64,000 nucleotides of DNA from DASYDU01 sp050248495 (GCA_050248495.1 JBFWSG010000025.1:1-64000); one strand, 5' to 3'. Shown: positions 52,399-61,531, counted from the first letter of the stretch. Notes: generated from the sequence alone by a model not told the origin. Numbers and translations are program-made.

Positions 52399-52629
52399 TT
52401 AGGAAGGTGGCACAGTCGGGCCGGGCCATTTGTCGACTTCCGGTCCGTATTTTTCGCGAGCCTCTTCCCTGGTTTTTAGACCGTCACGGAGGCCCTGCTT
52501 CCAGTAGTGCAGCTCGATGGCGTCCCGCGTGGATTCGATAAACATCCAGGCGCCTACAAAGCAGCCCACGACTATTGCCAAGGCCGCCAAGATGAAGACG
52601 GTCCAAATTACCTTCGGCTTGCGGGCCAT
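52399..52629 (-). CDS. small single-pass membrane protein, 76 residues
   Basis: The N-terminal basic start MARKPKVIW leads into one membrane helix (TVFILAALAIVVGCFVGAWM) and a charged soluble tail with ELHYWKQGLRDGLKTREEA and KYGPEVDKWPGP. The ATG at 52627-52629 is chosen because the upstream open frame is arginine-rich and overlaps no SD. It lies 38 bases before the zinc-ribbon gene on the same strand, so the two may be co-transcribed. No family is recognised. Confidence 0.55.
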   Translation of the reverse strand: MARKPKVIWTVFILAALAIVVGCFVGAWMFIESTRDAIELHYWKQGLRDGLKTREEAREKYGPEVDKWPGPTVPPS

Positions 52630-52858
52630 GCCGGTAGTGTAGCAGGCGGGGGGCGAAAGCGCAAAAAGAAGGCGCCCGCCGTACGCGCGACGGACGCCTT
52701 TCGCCTGCGGAGGTGGTTCGCAGGCGCAACGCATGGAGAACTCCAGCGTTGGCAGAGATTGGCCAGGGATAAATGGGGAATTGCCGCAAACAGAAAACCG
52801 GCAATGATCGCACGACCTTCATCGGCTAACGTGTAGTCACACCACGGAGGCCGCCACA

Positions 52859-53140
52859 ATGAACGCAGAGGAAGTCACGCGCCGCCAGGCCCGAGCCATC
52901 AAGTCGAAGGTCGAGCCGTTTCGGCAGTACCTCTACCGCCTGCGGACCCGGATGGCTCACCGCGGCTTCACCCCGGGAGATGAGTTGTTCGAACTGGTGA
53001 AGTCGGCAGAGCTGGCGGTAGGCGAGTTATTCGTCGACCTGGAGGTCCGCACTCGGGAAGGGCCGACGGCAGAACCCGAACCGATAGAGACGCCGTGGCT
53101 GGAGCAGAAGTCGGCGCGGAAGCGGCACGACCGGCGGTGA
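52859..53140 (+). CDS. hypothetical protein, 93 residues
   Basis: Soluble, charged and mostly helical protein beginning MNAEEVTRRQARAIKSKVEP with RQYLYRLRTRMAHRGFTPGD and ELFELVKSAELAVGELFVDL, then an acidic and basic tail. The pattern is consistent with a small helical bundle. The ATG at 52859 follows GGAGG by about nine bases. It diverges from the small membrane protein gene. No function can be given. Confidence 0.6.
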   Translation: MNAEEVTRRQARAIKSKVEPFRQYLYRLRTRMAHRGFTPGDELFELVKSAELAVGELFVDLEVRTREGPTAEPEPIETPWLEQKSARKRHDRR

Positions 53141-53209
53141 CGGTCGATCTGCTGTGTGGCTATCGCCGCTTAGCAAGCTGAACAAACCAAACAATCACCC
53201 CGACCGCTT

Positions 53210-53344
53210 CTACGAGTTCTTCGGATAGCTCCGCAAACCTGGAATCCATATTCCAGCCATTGTAAGAATTCCAACAGCGATGGGGATGAAGCCGATCCCG
53301 ATAGCGTCCAGCTCATAGGGCGTAGGGTGCAGCTGGGGATGGAG
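53210..53344 (-). pseudogene. remnant of a small membrane protein gene
   Basis: The minus-strand frame without a usable start reads TPYELDAIGIGFIPIAVGIL then TMAGIWIPGLRSYPKNS, ending at TAG 53210-53212. It looks like the C-terminal half of a small membrane protein cut off just downstream of repeat copy B. Confidence 0.4.
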
Positions 53345-53376
53345 TTAACGGCTTTGAGGAGCAAAAGGGAGCACCG

Positions 53377-53487
53377 AGGAAAGGGGGACACAGCTCTCCG
53401 CGACAGAAACTTTAGACTGACGCCGCCTTCCGACTACCTCAGAGCCACAAATATAAGGCAAGCAAGTAAGTACCGCGTCCCCGTTTC
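53377..53487. repeat. repeat family copy B
   Basis: Left end AGGAAAGGGGGACACAGC (53377-53394), right end TACCGCGTCCCCGTTTC (53471-53487), roughly inverted. The core 53419-53482 aligns with copy A and copy C over about 64 bases, including CCACAAATATAAGGCAAGCA. Confidence 0.7.
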
Positions 53488-53756
53488 AATCCCTTTCAAT
53501 CCGTACCCCTTTTCAGTCCTGCTTTTGCAAGCCGCCACCTTGCCAATGGCATAGTGATTGCATCTATCGACACAGCGCTTGAGGAGGATATGTTGAAGCA
53601 CTCTTCCCTGAGCGCCGTTCAGCCACTGTGACTCGCGGCTGATCGAGACAATCCGTTTTGTCGTCATATTTTGCCTTCTCTAGCTCTCAACCGGCTCGTG
53701 CGCCGACTCTCCCAAGTCAGGCGTCGAGTTCTGCTGAGTAGAATCGAAAACTCCCC

Positions 53757-55319
53757 GTGGCCGACATCGTCATCGTCAACCCGCGATTCGAGGTTTCCTT
53801 TTGGGGCATGGAACACGCGTTGGCGCTAGTCGGCAGACGCGCCAATCTCCCCGTTGCTTGCCTGCCGTTGCTCGCGGCGCTCACTCCGTCGGAGCACACG
53901 GTCACGCTGATCGACGAAAACGTCGAAGCGATCGATTGGGAACGCTGCGCTCGCGCGGACATCGTCGGTGTGACCGGCATGAGCGTCCAGCGCTTTCGCA
54001 TGCGGGAGATCCTCACGGAGCTCAAAGAGCGCGGTTGCTTCACGGTCGTCGGCGGCCCGCTAGTCACTGTAGCCGAAGATTATTTTAATGGCCTGGCGGA
54101 TGCGATCTTTATCGGCGAGGCCGAAGAGACGTGGCCGCAATTCCTGCGCGAATGGTCGCAGGGGCTCCAGCGCTTTCGGTACGAGCAGCTGGAAAAGACC
54201 GACATGGCGCTGGTGCCCACACCGCGATTCGACCTGCTGAAAATGCGCCACTACGCGTTCGGCAGTCTTCAATTCTCGCGCGGCTGCCCGTTTCAGTGCG
54301 AATTCTGCGACATCATTGTCACGTTCGGCCGGAAGCCGCGCATCAAGAGTTCTCAGCAAGTGATCGCGGAGCTCGAAGCGCTCCGCGCGACGGGGCTGGA
54401 TACGGCCTTCATCGTCGACGACAACCTCATCGGCAACAAGAAGGCAATCAAAGAAGTGTTGCGCGACGTCGTTGCCTGGCAGAAGCGACTCGGATACCCG
54501 CTATCGCTGTTTACCGAAGCGTCCATCGACCTCGCCGACGACGCGGAGCTCATGGAGCTGATGACGGAAGCCAACTTCATCGCGGTGTTCGTCGGCATCG
54601 AAAGCCCGGACGAAGCCTCGCTCCGGGAGACCAAGAAATTTCAAAACGTCCGACAAGGCGGCAGCCTGCTCGAAAAGGTCCATCGCATCCAGGATCATGG
54701 ACTAGAGGTCTGGTGCGGCATGATCATGGGATTTGACAGCGACGACACCACCATCTTCCAACGTCAAATCGAGTTCATTCAACAGGCCCGCATTTCCTTC
54801 TCCATGAGTGGCATGCTATCGGCCATTCCGAAGACTCCGCTCTACGATCGCCTGCTGGAAGAGGGTCGACTCGATCTGAGCGATAGGCCCGAACACGGCA
54901 CGAATGTTATCCCACGGCAAATGAGCTGCGAAGAGCTCCGCGATGGCTACCTCGAGGTGGTGACCGCGCAATACGATCCCGAAATGTACTTCCAACGCAC
55001 CGAGGCCCTGTTCCTCGACACGAATTTCGACATCGGCTGTGTGCGGTCAAACTACTGGCGCAGTCACCCCTTCCGCTGGCTCAAACAGGAGGCGAAGTAC
55101 GCCGTTCTGACGATGGGACTCTACTACCGCCTCTTTAGCGCAATTCCAGAAAAACATTTGCGCGACGAATACAAGCGGCGGTTCTGGCGGTTCCTGAAAT
55201 CAAGGCACCGCCCAGGCCTCGCGCATTTCTATCTGTTCCACATTGCGATGCACTACCACGCCTACACGATGTCGCGAAACATGACCTCCAAGCGCACTGC
55301 CATCGTCAATTCCTATTGA
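53757..55319 (+). CDS. B12-binding-domain radical SAM protein
   Basis: 520 residues starting at GTG 53757. The N-terminal B12-binding-like Rossmann part (about 1-135: IVIVNPRF, VGVTGMSVQRFRM, FTVVGGPLVT) is followed by a radical SAM barrel with the cluster-binding cysteines in RGCPFQCEFCDI (about 182). A C-terminal DUF4070-like region (about 380-500) includes YFQRTEALFLDTNFD. Enzymes of this type carry out methylations or rearrangements on lipids, peptides or small molecules. No DXHXXG cobalamin motif is evident. It stands alone amid repeats, so its pathway is unknown. Confidence 0.92.
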   Translation: MADIVIVNPRFEVSFWGMEHALALVGRRANLPVACLPLLAALTPSEHTVTLIDENVEAIDWERCARADIVGVTGMSVQRFRMREILTELKERGCFTVVGGPLVTVAEDYFNGLADAIFIGEAEETWPQFLREWSQGLQRFRYEQLEKTDMALVPTPRFDLLKMRHYAFGSLQFSRGCPFQCEFCDIIVTFGRKPRIKSSQQVIAELEALRATGLDTAFIVDDNLIGNKKAIKEVLRDVVAWQKRLGYPLSLFTEASIDLADDAELMELMTEANFIAVFVGIESPDEASLRETKKFQNVRQGGSLLEKVHRIQDHGLEVWCGMIMGFDSDDTTIFQRQIEFIQQARISFSMSGMLSAIPKTPLYDRLLEEGRLDLSDRPEHGTNVIPRQMSCEELRDGYLEVVTAQYDPEMYFQRTEALFLDTNFDIGCVRSNYWRSHPFRWLKQEAKYAVLTMGLYYRLFSAIPEKHLRDEYKRRFWRFLKSRHRPGLAHFYLFHIAMHYHAYTMSRNMTSKRTAIVNSY

Positions 55320-55359
55320 TCGGAGGAGAGAAAAGGGGGACGCATTCTGTGCGGTCTAT

Positions 55360-56928
55360 CTAGCGGCGGCGGCTCTGCGAAACGCCAACCATGACTAGCG
55401 AAATCAACACCAAGGCGCTCGGTTCCGGCACAGTCGAAGCGATGCTGCCGCTACCCGAAGTGCCGTACCGCTCCTTCCAAAATTGATAGTCTGACTGGCC
55501 AACAGGGCCCGTTAGAAGTGGGCTGCGATTCGGCAATGTCGCCGCGCCCATCTTGTCGCGCCACACGGTGTAGTCCGCGGCATTCACGTTTCCGTCTTCG
55601 TTGTAGTCGCCGGGCAAACCAGCCGGCAGTTCCGGCACGGTGTCGACCATCATGTTGTTGACAATCGTGCTGGCGAACGTGCCATCGCCGCGCTGAAAGG
55701 TGACGAAATTGCCGTGACCGTCGCCGGTGTGCACGGTGAATGACTTCGCATTGGCTAAGAGCTCCATCATCGGCGGCGTGTTGAAAGTGCCGCTGCCGAA
55801 TTTCTTCGCCTCTCCGACCAGGGTGAGTCCTGCGAGCTCCTCGAATGAACCAGTCACAATCGGTTCCGCGTAAGCGCGAATGATGACTTCGACCGGAGCG
55901 TTGCCGTTGTCGAAGGCGGTCCAGCCCGGGTTGAAGTTGGCGACGCCGATCGCCCCGCCTTCCGGAAACACGTTGCCTTCTTTCGCGTTGGCCCACCAGC
56001 TGACGTGGCCGGCCGACCCCGGATTGACCATCCATCGTTTGGGATAGCCGTTCTGCTGTCCGCCGCTCACCCTGAAGACGGTGCCGTCGGGATGGTCGAG
56101 TACAAACTCCTCATCGTGCAGGCCATGACTCGAGGAATGTGCCGCATTCACCTTGGCGAGCCCTTCCTCGCCTTGATCTCCGAGCACGTACGCATCGAGC
56201 GGATACGATTCACCCACATTGGCGAAGTCAAAATAAGTCGGACTGTGACGAAATGGCGGCGGGGACGTGTCCGCCACCGTGGTCAACTCGACACTCGACA
56301 CGCTGGTGGGGTTCAGAAAAGGAATGTACTTGCCTTCAGACGTGAGGCGAAAGGCCGCGAAGGACCGCGCATCTGCAGGGAGCGAGTCGATTCGAAATTG
56401 CATCGGCTGTCCGCTGGTTTGGATGACGATCGATCGTTCGTCGACAAATGGCATCGACTCCATTTCGGTGTAGAGTCCGCTGTGAATGGGATACTGGTAG
56501 GCGCGGAATAAGATCGTTTCGCCTACCAATCCGGAGGTCGCAAACTCGCCTGCGAGCGCCGTGCCGGCCGGGAACTTGAAGCCGTCGCGGGCATTCACCC
56601 AGGTGGGAATCACCGGGTTATCTACTTCCCAGGTGACCCAATAACCGGTGCCCAGGTTCAATCCGTTCGGATCTCCCGCTCCGACTTTGAATTCGTCGTG
56701 GATGAACCCGTTGCTCGTCCGGTAGAGATCATTGAACTGCTTGATGTTGCGGATCCCGCCCGGAAAAAATAAAGGATTCTTGCCGAGGATGTCCCCAGCG
56801 TATTCTTGTCCATCCGGCTCGAAGTCGTAGACCGTGCCGGATGCCTCGCGCGGCAGCGACAAGAATTGCACGAGCTGCAGGGCAACTAACAAAAGGGCGA
56901 CGCGCGACGGTGCTGGAACGCTAACCAT
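55360..56928 (-). CDS. exported protein with dockerin-like repeats and PEP-CTERM anchor
   Basis: 522 residues. GGAGGAG precedes the ATG at 56926-56928; signal peptide VALLLVALQLVQFLSLPREA. Two halves of about 200 residues resemble each other (FHDEFKV-type GFIHDEFKVGAGDPNG with WEVDNPVIPTWVNARDG, and LHDEEFVLDHPDG with WMVNPGSAGHVSWWANA), so a duplicated beta-sandwich is likely. GDYNEDGNVNAADYTVWRDK is a dockerin-like calcium loop, followed by a second helix part SDYQFWKERYG. The end VPEPSALVLISLVMVG plus arginines is a PEP-CTERM signal. Surface display is expected. Confidence 0.87.
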   Translation of the reverse strand: MVSVPAPSRVALLLVALQLVQFLSLPREASGTVYDFEPDGQEYAGDILGKNPLFFPGGIRNIKQFNDLYRTSNGFIHDEFKVGAGDPNGLNLGTGYWVTWEVDNPVIPTWVNARDGFKFPAGTALAGEFATSGLVGETILFRAYQYPIHSGLYTEMESMPFVDERSIVIQTSGQPMQFRIDSLPADARSFAAFRLTSEGKYIPFLNPTSVSSVELTTVADTSPPPFRHSPTYFDFANVGESYPLDAYVLGDQGEEGLAKVNAAHSSSHGLHDEEFVLDHPDGTVFRVSGGQQNGYPKRWMVNPGSAGHVSWWANAKEGNVFPEGGAIGVANFNPGWTAFDNGNAPVEVIIRAYAEPIVTGSFEELAGLTLVGEAKKFGSGTFNTPPMMELLANAKSFTVHTGDGHGNFVTFQRGDGTFASTIVNNMMVDTVPELPAGLPGDYNEDGNVNAADYTVWRDKMGAATLPNRSPLLTGPVGQSDYQFWKERYGTSGSGSIASTVPEPSALVLISLVMVGVSQSRRR

Positions 56929-57007
56929 GGTCGGGGCTCCTCCAGACTTTTCCACGCGGGAGAATGAGTCGTGGGAATCAATTCGAACCACATGCGAGTC
57001 GCATGGA

Positions 57008-57071
57008 TTCGTAGCCGCTATCGATTTCGTAGCCGCTTTGGATTCGTAGCCGCTATAAATTCGTAGCCGCT
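57008..57071. repeat. four tandem TTCGTAGCCGCT units
   Basis: The 12-base unit occurs exactly at 57008-57019, 57026-57037, 57043-57054 and 57060-57071, with 17- to 18-base periodicity and AT-rich spacers (ATCGAT, TTGGA, ATAAA). The array lies 80-143 bases upstream of the dockerin/PEP-CTERM start codon, where a regulator could bind. Confidence 0.85.
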
Positions 57072-57430
57072 ATCGATCGTAGGGATGCCTGAAAAGTTAA
57101 ATCGAATGCCAACCGGCACTTGATTTCAAATCGAGCCAGCCTGAAGTGTTGACAACAAGCTGCTCCGAAATCTTATTTCAGACCGCAAGAAGTCAAAATG
57201 AGTTTTTTGTCAGCCGCCGTAGCTTTTTGTACGTCAGCCAATAGAGAGGGCCGCCACATTGCGCGAAGTGACGGCCCTGGAGTCAGGCGCGGTGGTGCCC
57301 AACTGCTGAAGCCACGGTACTCCCCTGCGTCTGGCATCTCAATTTGTTTTTTCGTCACCGCTGTGGCGATTTATCGGTCGCTGGCGCACCGCTTGTGGGG
57401 CTCGGGACGTCGCGCTCGTTGAAGTCACAC

Positions 57431-57502
57431 TGACGCCGACGTCAGACTACCGCACAACCACAAATAGAAGGAAAGCAGAACACAGTTGCGTCCCACTTCT
57501 TC
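57431..57502. repeat. repeat family copy C
   Basis: TGACGCCGACGTCAGACTAC, then CCACAAATAGAAGGAAAGCA and GTTGCGTCCCACTTCTT align with the cores and right ends of copies A and B. The left end is less clear (a GGGACG near 57403). Confidence 0.65.
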
Positions 57503-57521
57503 CCCGATCTCGTGCGGATCG

Positions 57522-57770
57522 TTACTTCGTAACCGTCGCCTGTTCCTCGCTCTTCCAACGGTAATAGTTGTAGGCGCCCTGAATGAGACCGCTTGCGGCG
57601 GCAATCACGATGAGCCCCACGGCGAATCCAATGGATTCCGGCTTTGTCAGCAAAACGACAATTCCAAAAACTATTGCCACAATTGAGGTCCAGGCCGTGC
57701 GGATGAGTTTTCGTCGGTACGAGAGCTTGAAGTATGAAAACGCAAAGCCTTTATCTTGACCACCGAGCAT
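57522..57770 (-). CDS. small two-helix membrane protein, 82 residues
   Basis: GGGAGG stands a few bases before the ATG at 57768-57770. A basic soluble start (FSYFKLSYRRKLIRTAW) is followed by two membrane helices, TSIVAIVFGIVVLLTK and IGFAVGLIVIAAASGLIQGA, and a short charged tail. Size and SD support a real gene, though it lies among repeats. It resembles many short unnamed bacterial membrane proteins; no function is assigned. Confidence 0.6.
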   Translation of the reverse strand: MLGGQDKGFAFSYFKLSYRRKLIRTAWTSIVAIVFGIVVLLTKPESIGFAVGLIVIAAASGLIQGAYNYYRWKSEEQATVTK

Positions 57771-58358
57771 GAGAACCTCCCTTGGGAACTGGCCATCGAA
57801 GTCCCTGGATCGTTTTGCGCAGACACATCTTAGGCAGACGGGCTTTGAAACTCAACCTGCGCCTTCGTGCCGGCCGAAACTCATGACGCCATTGAAAAAA
57901 GGGCGTAAGAAGAAAAGGGACGCAGTTCTATTCGCCGGTGGACCCCTGGCCGAATATCGGATATTGAACATATATATACTATCCGCTATCATGCCGAGCA
58001 TACCACCGATCTTTGGCAATTTGGCACCAGTTGCAGAGTCGCGGCTCTTCGCGCCTGACGATGGGTCGGCCTGCGCCGCCGCTGCAAACTCGCGCGGCTT
58101 TGCTACCCGTGCGCGCCGATCGACGGCTTCACGGCCGAAATCTGCGGCGCCCCACCCCAGTTGTCGCGTGACATCTTCGAAAACCTAAGGACTTACTTCG
58201 ATCCACGTGACATCTTCGGGAAAACGAGCCGCGTTTTCGATCGTGCGGCGAAACGACCCTGAAAAGCAAGCTGGAAACGACCGAGCGTCGTTTTGCCGCC
58301 GCCGGAACAGCCAATCAAGAATATCCGGCGACCTTGCGTCAGCCGTCTGCGAAACGGA
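57771..58358. other. 588-base stretch without a supported gene
   Basis: It contains another partial GGGAC motif (GAAGAAAAGGGACGCAG near 57909), the perfect palindrome AATATCGGATATT with AT-rich flank near 57953, two CGTGACATCTTC copies (58167-58178 and 58206-58217), an inverted pair GCGGCGAAACGAC / GTCGTTTTGCCGC around 58245-58305, and an orphan P-loop-like motif on the minus strand. Confidence 0.5.
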
Positions 58359-60572
58359 CTACGTCGGCAGCCGGAACGTCTGGGCAAAATACCGCAGCAG
58401 CCAGCGGGCGAACGTGATTCGTTCGGCGCTGATCTTGGCTTCGCCGCGGCCGCCGATGGCGAGCCACGAGGGCGGCGCATCCAGCTTCACGCGGACCTGG
58501 TAGTGCTTGTCCGCGCGGCCGGCCGGCGTGAGTCCGGCGAAGAGTTGTGCGAGATCGGCCCGGGCCGTGGCGGTCGACTCGCTCGTTTCCGCGTCGTGCC
58601 GCGCGACGTCGAGCACTTCGCCCGCGAGCACGGCGCCGGGCGACTGATCGAGCTTGATCCGCACATGCTGCCCCGGCGACAATCGCGGCGCGTTCGTGTC
58701 GTCGACCAGCAGCACGGCCGAGAGATCGTGCGGATTGCCGACCAGACAAACGAGCGTACCGGGCTCGACCGCCGCGCCGCGATTCTCCTCGTCGAGCAAG
58801 TTGCCGGACCAGGTCGGCAGGCGTCCGTCCTGCCCTTCCCGCTCCACCGTATTCGGCACCGGGATGATTGTGCCGGCGACGGGCGATGAAAGCGTTAGCC
58901 TCTCCGCGTCGCGCCGCCGATCGGCCAGTTGCGCTTCGAGATCGGCGAGCGCCGCACGGGCGGCCGGGATCTTTGGCCCTGCCTCTTCATCCTGGCCCCG
59001 CAATCGTTCAAGATTGTCGAGTTTCGTCCGCGCGAGATCGTGCTCGCTTGTCAATCGCGCCAGATCGACTGCAACATCGGCATTGGTTAGTTGCGCGATT
59101 GGCTCCTGGGCCGCTACCGCGCGGCCTGCGGGAAGTGCCGACGTGAGCGTGCCGTCGACCGTGGCATAGACGCGCATTGCATCGGTCGGCAGCAGCACCA
59201 GCGGCGCCCGCACGTAGTAGTGGACCGGCCAGGCGAGAATCACGATCGCCGCCACGAGCGCGGCAGTAGCGATCGTCCCCACGCGGCCCTTCCGCAGATC
59301 GCGGCGGCGGAGCGGATTGCGGGCGAAATGGTAAAGGCTCATCGCCGGCTGCACCAGCGTACCGCCGAGCAGCGTCAGCCCGACCATGTAAGCCAACGTT
59401 TCGAGCCGATGCGGATAGAGCACCAGCACCAAACCCCACACGATGCCCGCGAACAAGACGACCGAGTACACCTTCGACGCCAGCGCATAGCCGGCGAGCC
59501 AGCTCCGGTGCCGCATCGGCACGAGCGCATCGTCCTCGACCTCGTCGCCCAGCAGCCAATGGTTGGCATAACCGACGAGTGCGTCCCGCGACCGCTGCCA
59601 CAAATTCGGCGACTCCACGAGATCGGCAAGGATATAGTAGCCGTCGTACCGCAACAGCGGGTTGCCGTTTACGGCCAGCGTGTGGACCGTGCAAATCACC
59701 ATCACATCGAGCGCGATGAGCTGCACCAGCCCCGGCTGCGAATACCACCACACGATCGTGGCGAGCGACGCGAGCACGAGCTCGACGCCCATCCCCGCCG
59801 CCGACACGGCGATCCGCTGCCACTTGCTCGGCAGCCGCCAGGCATCGCTCACGTCGGTGTAGAGCGCCGGGAGAAACACCAGCAGAATCACGCCCATCTC
59901 GGGCACCTCGCCGCCGAAATGCTTGCACGCGAGCGCGTGGCCCAGCTCATGCAAACACTTCACGACGCCAATTGCCGCGAACAGCCAAATGAGATTCCGC
60001 CAGTCGGCGAACACCGAAAGTTCCGGCAAGCGGGCGCGAAACTCGTCGAAATGACCGACGAGCAGCGATCCGGCAAACAATACGACGAGCGCCGCCAGCA
60101 GCAGCGCAGTCCGGGAGAACAACCAACCGAGATGTCGATGAATCGCCGTGAGCGCCGCATCGGGATTGACGCCGCGAAACCGGATCGCCGTGAGCTGGGC
60201 CCAGGAAAGGGACCAGCGCCGCAGCCGCACCTTGCGATCGCGGCGTAGTAGCTCGTCTCCTTGCCCCGGCGCATCGCTCGTGACCAGCCCCGCTTCGTGC
60301 AGCCGGCTCAGAAAGCTCCAAATCTCAGCTTCGGTAATCGTCCGCGGCGGAAAGTTCTGGGCAAACTCGCGGGCCATTTCCGCCAGGCTCACGCGCCGCC
60401 GCAACATTTCCAACAGCGCGTGCTCTTCCGGAGAAAAGTGAAAGTGTTCGAGCGTCAGCGGATCCTTCACGACCCAACTCGCGGTGCCTGCCATCTCCAC
60501 CGGGACCGCGACCAGGTCGGGCCGCAGGCGGAGAGCCAGAATGCGATCGGTAGAGGAGACGAACTTTGACAC
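58359..60572 (-). CDS. M50-family membrane metalloprotease fused to a HlyD-like domain
   Basis: 737 residues starting at GTG 60572. A PqqD-like winged part (about 40-100) precedes a site-2-protease-like membrane core: zinc motif CLHELGHALACKHFG (HELGH at 208-212) and NGNPLLRYDGYYILADLVES with the third ligand region, as in YydH-type putative peptide zinc metalloproteases. From about 450 on, a HlyD/biotinyl-lipoyl-like part follows (VYATVDGTLTSALPAGRAV, a coiled coil with LARTKLDNLERLRGQDEEAG, then LTLSSPVAGTIIPVPN). It probably sits in the inner membrane with the HlyD part outside. Last gene of a three-gene operon, 8 bases after the HlyD gene. Confidence 0.88.
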   Translation of the reverse strand: MSKFVSSTDRILALRLRPDLVAVPVEMAGTASWVVKDPLTLEHFHFSPEEHALLEMLRRRVSLAEMAREFAQNFPPRTITEAEIWSFLSRLHEAGLVTSDAPGQGDELLRRDRKVRLRRWSLSWAQLTAIRFRGVNPDAALTAIHRHLGWLFSRTALLLAALVVLFAGSLLVGHFDEFRARLPELSVFADWRNLIWLFAAIGVVKCLHELGHALACKHFGGEVPEMGVILLVFLPALYTDVSDAWRLPSKWQRIAVSAAGMGVELVLASLATIVWWYSQPGLVQLIALDVMVICTVHTLAVNGNPLLRYDGYYILADLVESPNLWQRSRDALVGYANHWLLGDEVEDDALVPMRHRSWLAGYALASKVYSVVLFAGIVWGLVLVLYPHRLETLAYMVGLTLLGGTLVQPAMSLYHFARNPLRRRDLRKGRVGTIATAALVAAIVILAWPVHYYVRAPLVLLPTDAMRVYATVDGTLTSALPAGRAVAAQEPIAQLTNADVAVDLARLTSEHDLARTKLDNLERLRGQDEEAGPKIPAARAALADLEAQLADRRRDAERLTLSSPVAGTIIPVPNTVEREGQDGRLPTWSGNLLDEENRGAAVEPGTLVCLVGNPHDLSAVLLVDDTNAPRLSPGQHVRIKLDQSPGAVLAGEVLDVARHDAETSESTATARADLAQLFAGLTPAGRADKHYQVRVKLDAPPSWLAIGGRGEAKISAERITFARWLLRYFAQTFRLPT

Positions 60573-60580
60573 GGCGCTGC

Positions 60581-61441
60581 TCAGCGAGCGATTCTCATGT
60601 GAACGGGTTGGCCGGGGCGCAGCGCGCCCGCACGATTGTCGATCTCCGCCCAGACGCGGACCTGCCCGGTGATCGGATCAACCTCGGGACTGACGAACGA
60701 AATCTTGCCGGGGAACGATTCTCCGGCCTGGCCCTCGAGCGTCAGTTCCACCGGCGCGCCGAGCAGCTGACCATTGGCGTCGTTCGCATCCAAGAAACCT
60801 TCCGCTTTGAGGACCCGTGTGTCGACGATTCGCAGCGCCTTCTGGCCCGGCTCGACCCACTCGCCCAGCCGCACGAACACCTGCACGACGGTGCCATCGA
60901 ACGGCGCGACAATCTGCCGCCGCGCGAGCTGCACCTTGGCCGCGTCGAGCTCGTTTTGGGCCGATTTCATTTCCAGCGTGGCGACTTGCTGGTTGTGGTC
61001 CGCCTGCTCTGCTTCGAGCTTCGACTTTTCAACGTTGAGCCGTTCGACGTCGATCTGCGACTGCGAAACGCTCTTGGCGAAACGGGCAACCGACTCTGTG
61101 GAACGATGCAGCTCCGCTTCGGCGACTTCCGCCGCCTTGCGTGCGTAACGCACCTGGACGTCGTTCGTGGCCTTTTCATGAGCGACGTCGTACTTCAGTT
61201 TGGCCGCCAGCTCGGCCATCCGCGCGACCTGGTCGTCGATCGTCGCCAAGATGGCGTCTTTTTTGACGGCATCGCCTTCGCGGACCGCGACGTCGGTCAG
61301 CACGCCCGCCTCCTGCGCCGGTACGTCGGCCTCGGCGATCAAGCGCAGCACGACCGATTCTACTTTGAGGGGTCGTGCGGTTTCCGCGGCAAATGCCTGC
61401 AGCGGCAACAGCGCAACACCAATCAGCGAGCAAAGACGCAT
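60581..61441 (-). CDS. HlyD/RND-type periplasmic adaptor protein
   Basis: 286 residues. Signal peptide LCSLIGVALLPLQAFAAE; lipoyl half-motif VPAQEAGVLTDVAVREGD with its partner RRQIVAPFDGTVVQVFVRLG; between them a long coiled coil (about 75-175) with many Ala, Glu and Gln; then a beta-barrel ending PITGQVRVWAEIDNRAG. This is the classic membrane-fusion architecture but short. ATG at 61439-61441 is chosen because the frame upstream crosses a repeat and gives a basic, unlikely leader. It is the middle gene of the operon. Confidence 0.9.
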   Translation of the reverse strand: MRLCSLIGVALLPLQAFAAETARPLKVESVVLRLIAEADVPAQEAGVLTDVAVREGDAVKKDAILATIDDQVARMAELAAKLKYDVAHEKATNDVQVRYARKAAEVAEAELHRSTESVARFAKSVSQSQIDVERLNVEKSKLEAEQADHNQQVATLEMKSAQNELDAAKVQLARRQIVAPFDGTVVQVFVRLGEWVEPGQKALRIVDTRVLKAEGFLDANDANGQLLGAPVELTLEGQAGESFPGKISFVSPEVDPITGQVRVWAEIDNRAGALRPGQPVHMRIAR

Positions 61442-61453
61442 AGGTGCATAAGA

Positions 61454-61495
61454 ACGCCAAGAAGAATTCTTCTTTGCGCCTTTGCGCCTTGGCGT
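61454..61495. repeat. CGCCAAG-type hairpin between operon genes
   Basis: Outer arms ACGCCAAG (61454-61461) and CTTGGCGT (61488-61495), with the perfect 16-base palindrome AAGAAGAATTCTTCTT (61459-61474) inside. It shares the CGCCAAG motif with 21664-21740. It could modulate expression between the GAF-HlyD and HlyD genes. Confidence 0.6.
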
Positions 61496-61531
61496 GAGAT
61501 TTTTAGAAAAGAGGAGTTGCATAGTTTTGCG

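Larger units (their letters stand above)
53141..53756. other. 616-base stretch of degenerate sequence and repeat copy B
   Basis: It contains a gene remnant (53210-53344), repeat copy B (53377-53487) and an unsupported minus-strand frame (53434-53667) that runs into the repeat. The last 90 bases precede the radical SAM gene; no clear promoter is seen. Confidence 0.5.
56929..57521. other. 593-base non-coding stretch with tandem repeats and repeat copy C
   Basis: No supported gene lies here. It holds the TTCGTAGCCGCT tandem array upstream of the dockerin gene and repeat copy C near its right side. Short frames exist on both strands but lack ribosome sites. Confidence 0.55.

Noticed and set aside
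53434..53667. Minus-strand frame of 77 codons
   Set aside because: The front could be coding, but it runs into repeat copy B and has no recognisable family.
57173..57358. Minus-strand frame of 61 codons
   Set aside because: No SD, no motif, in a non-coding repeat-bearing gap.
57769..58188. Plus-strand frame of 139 codons
   Set aside because: It begins opposite the start of the small membrane gene, crosses a repeat motif and changes composition midway.
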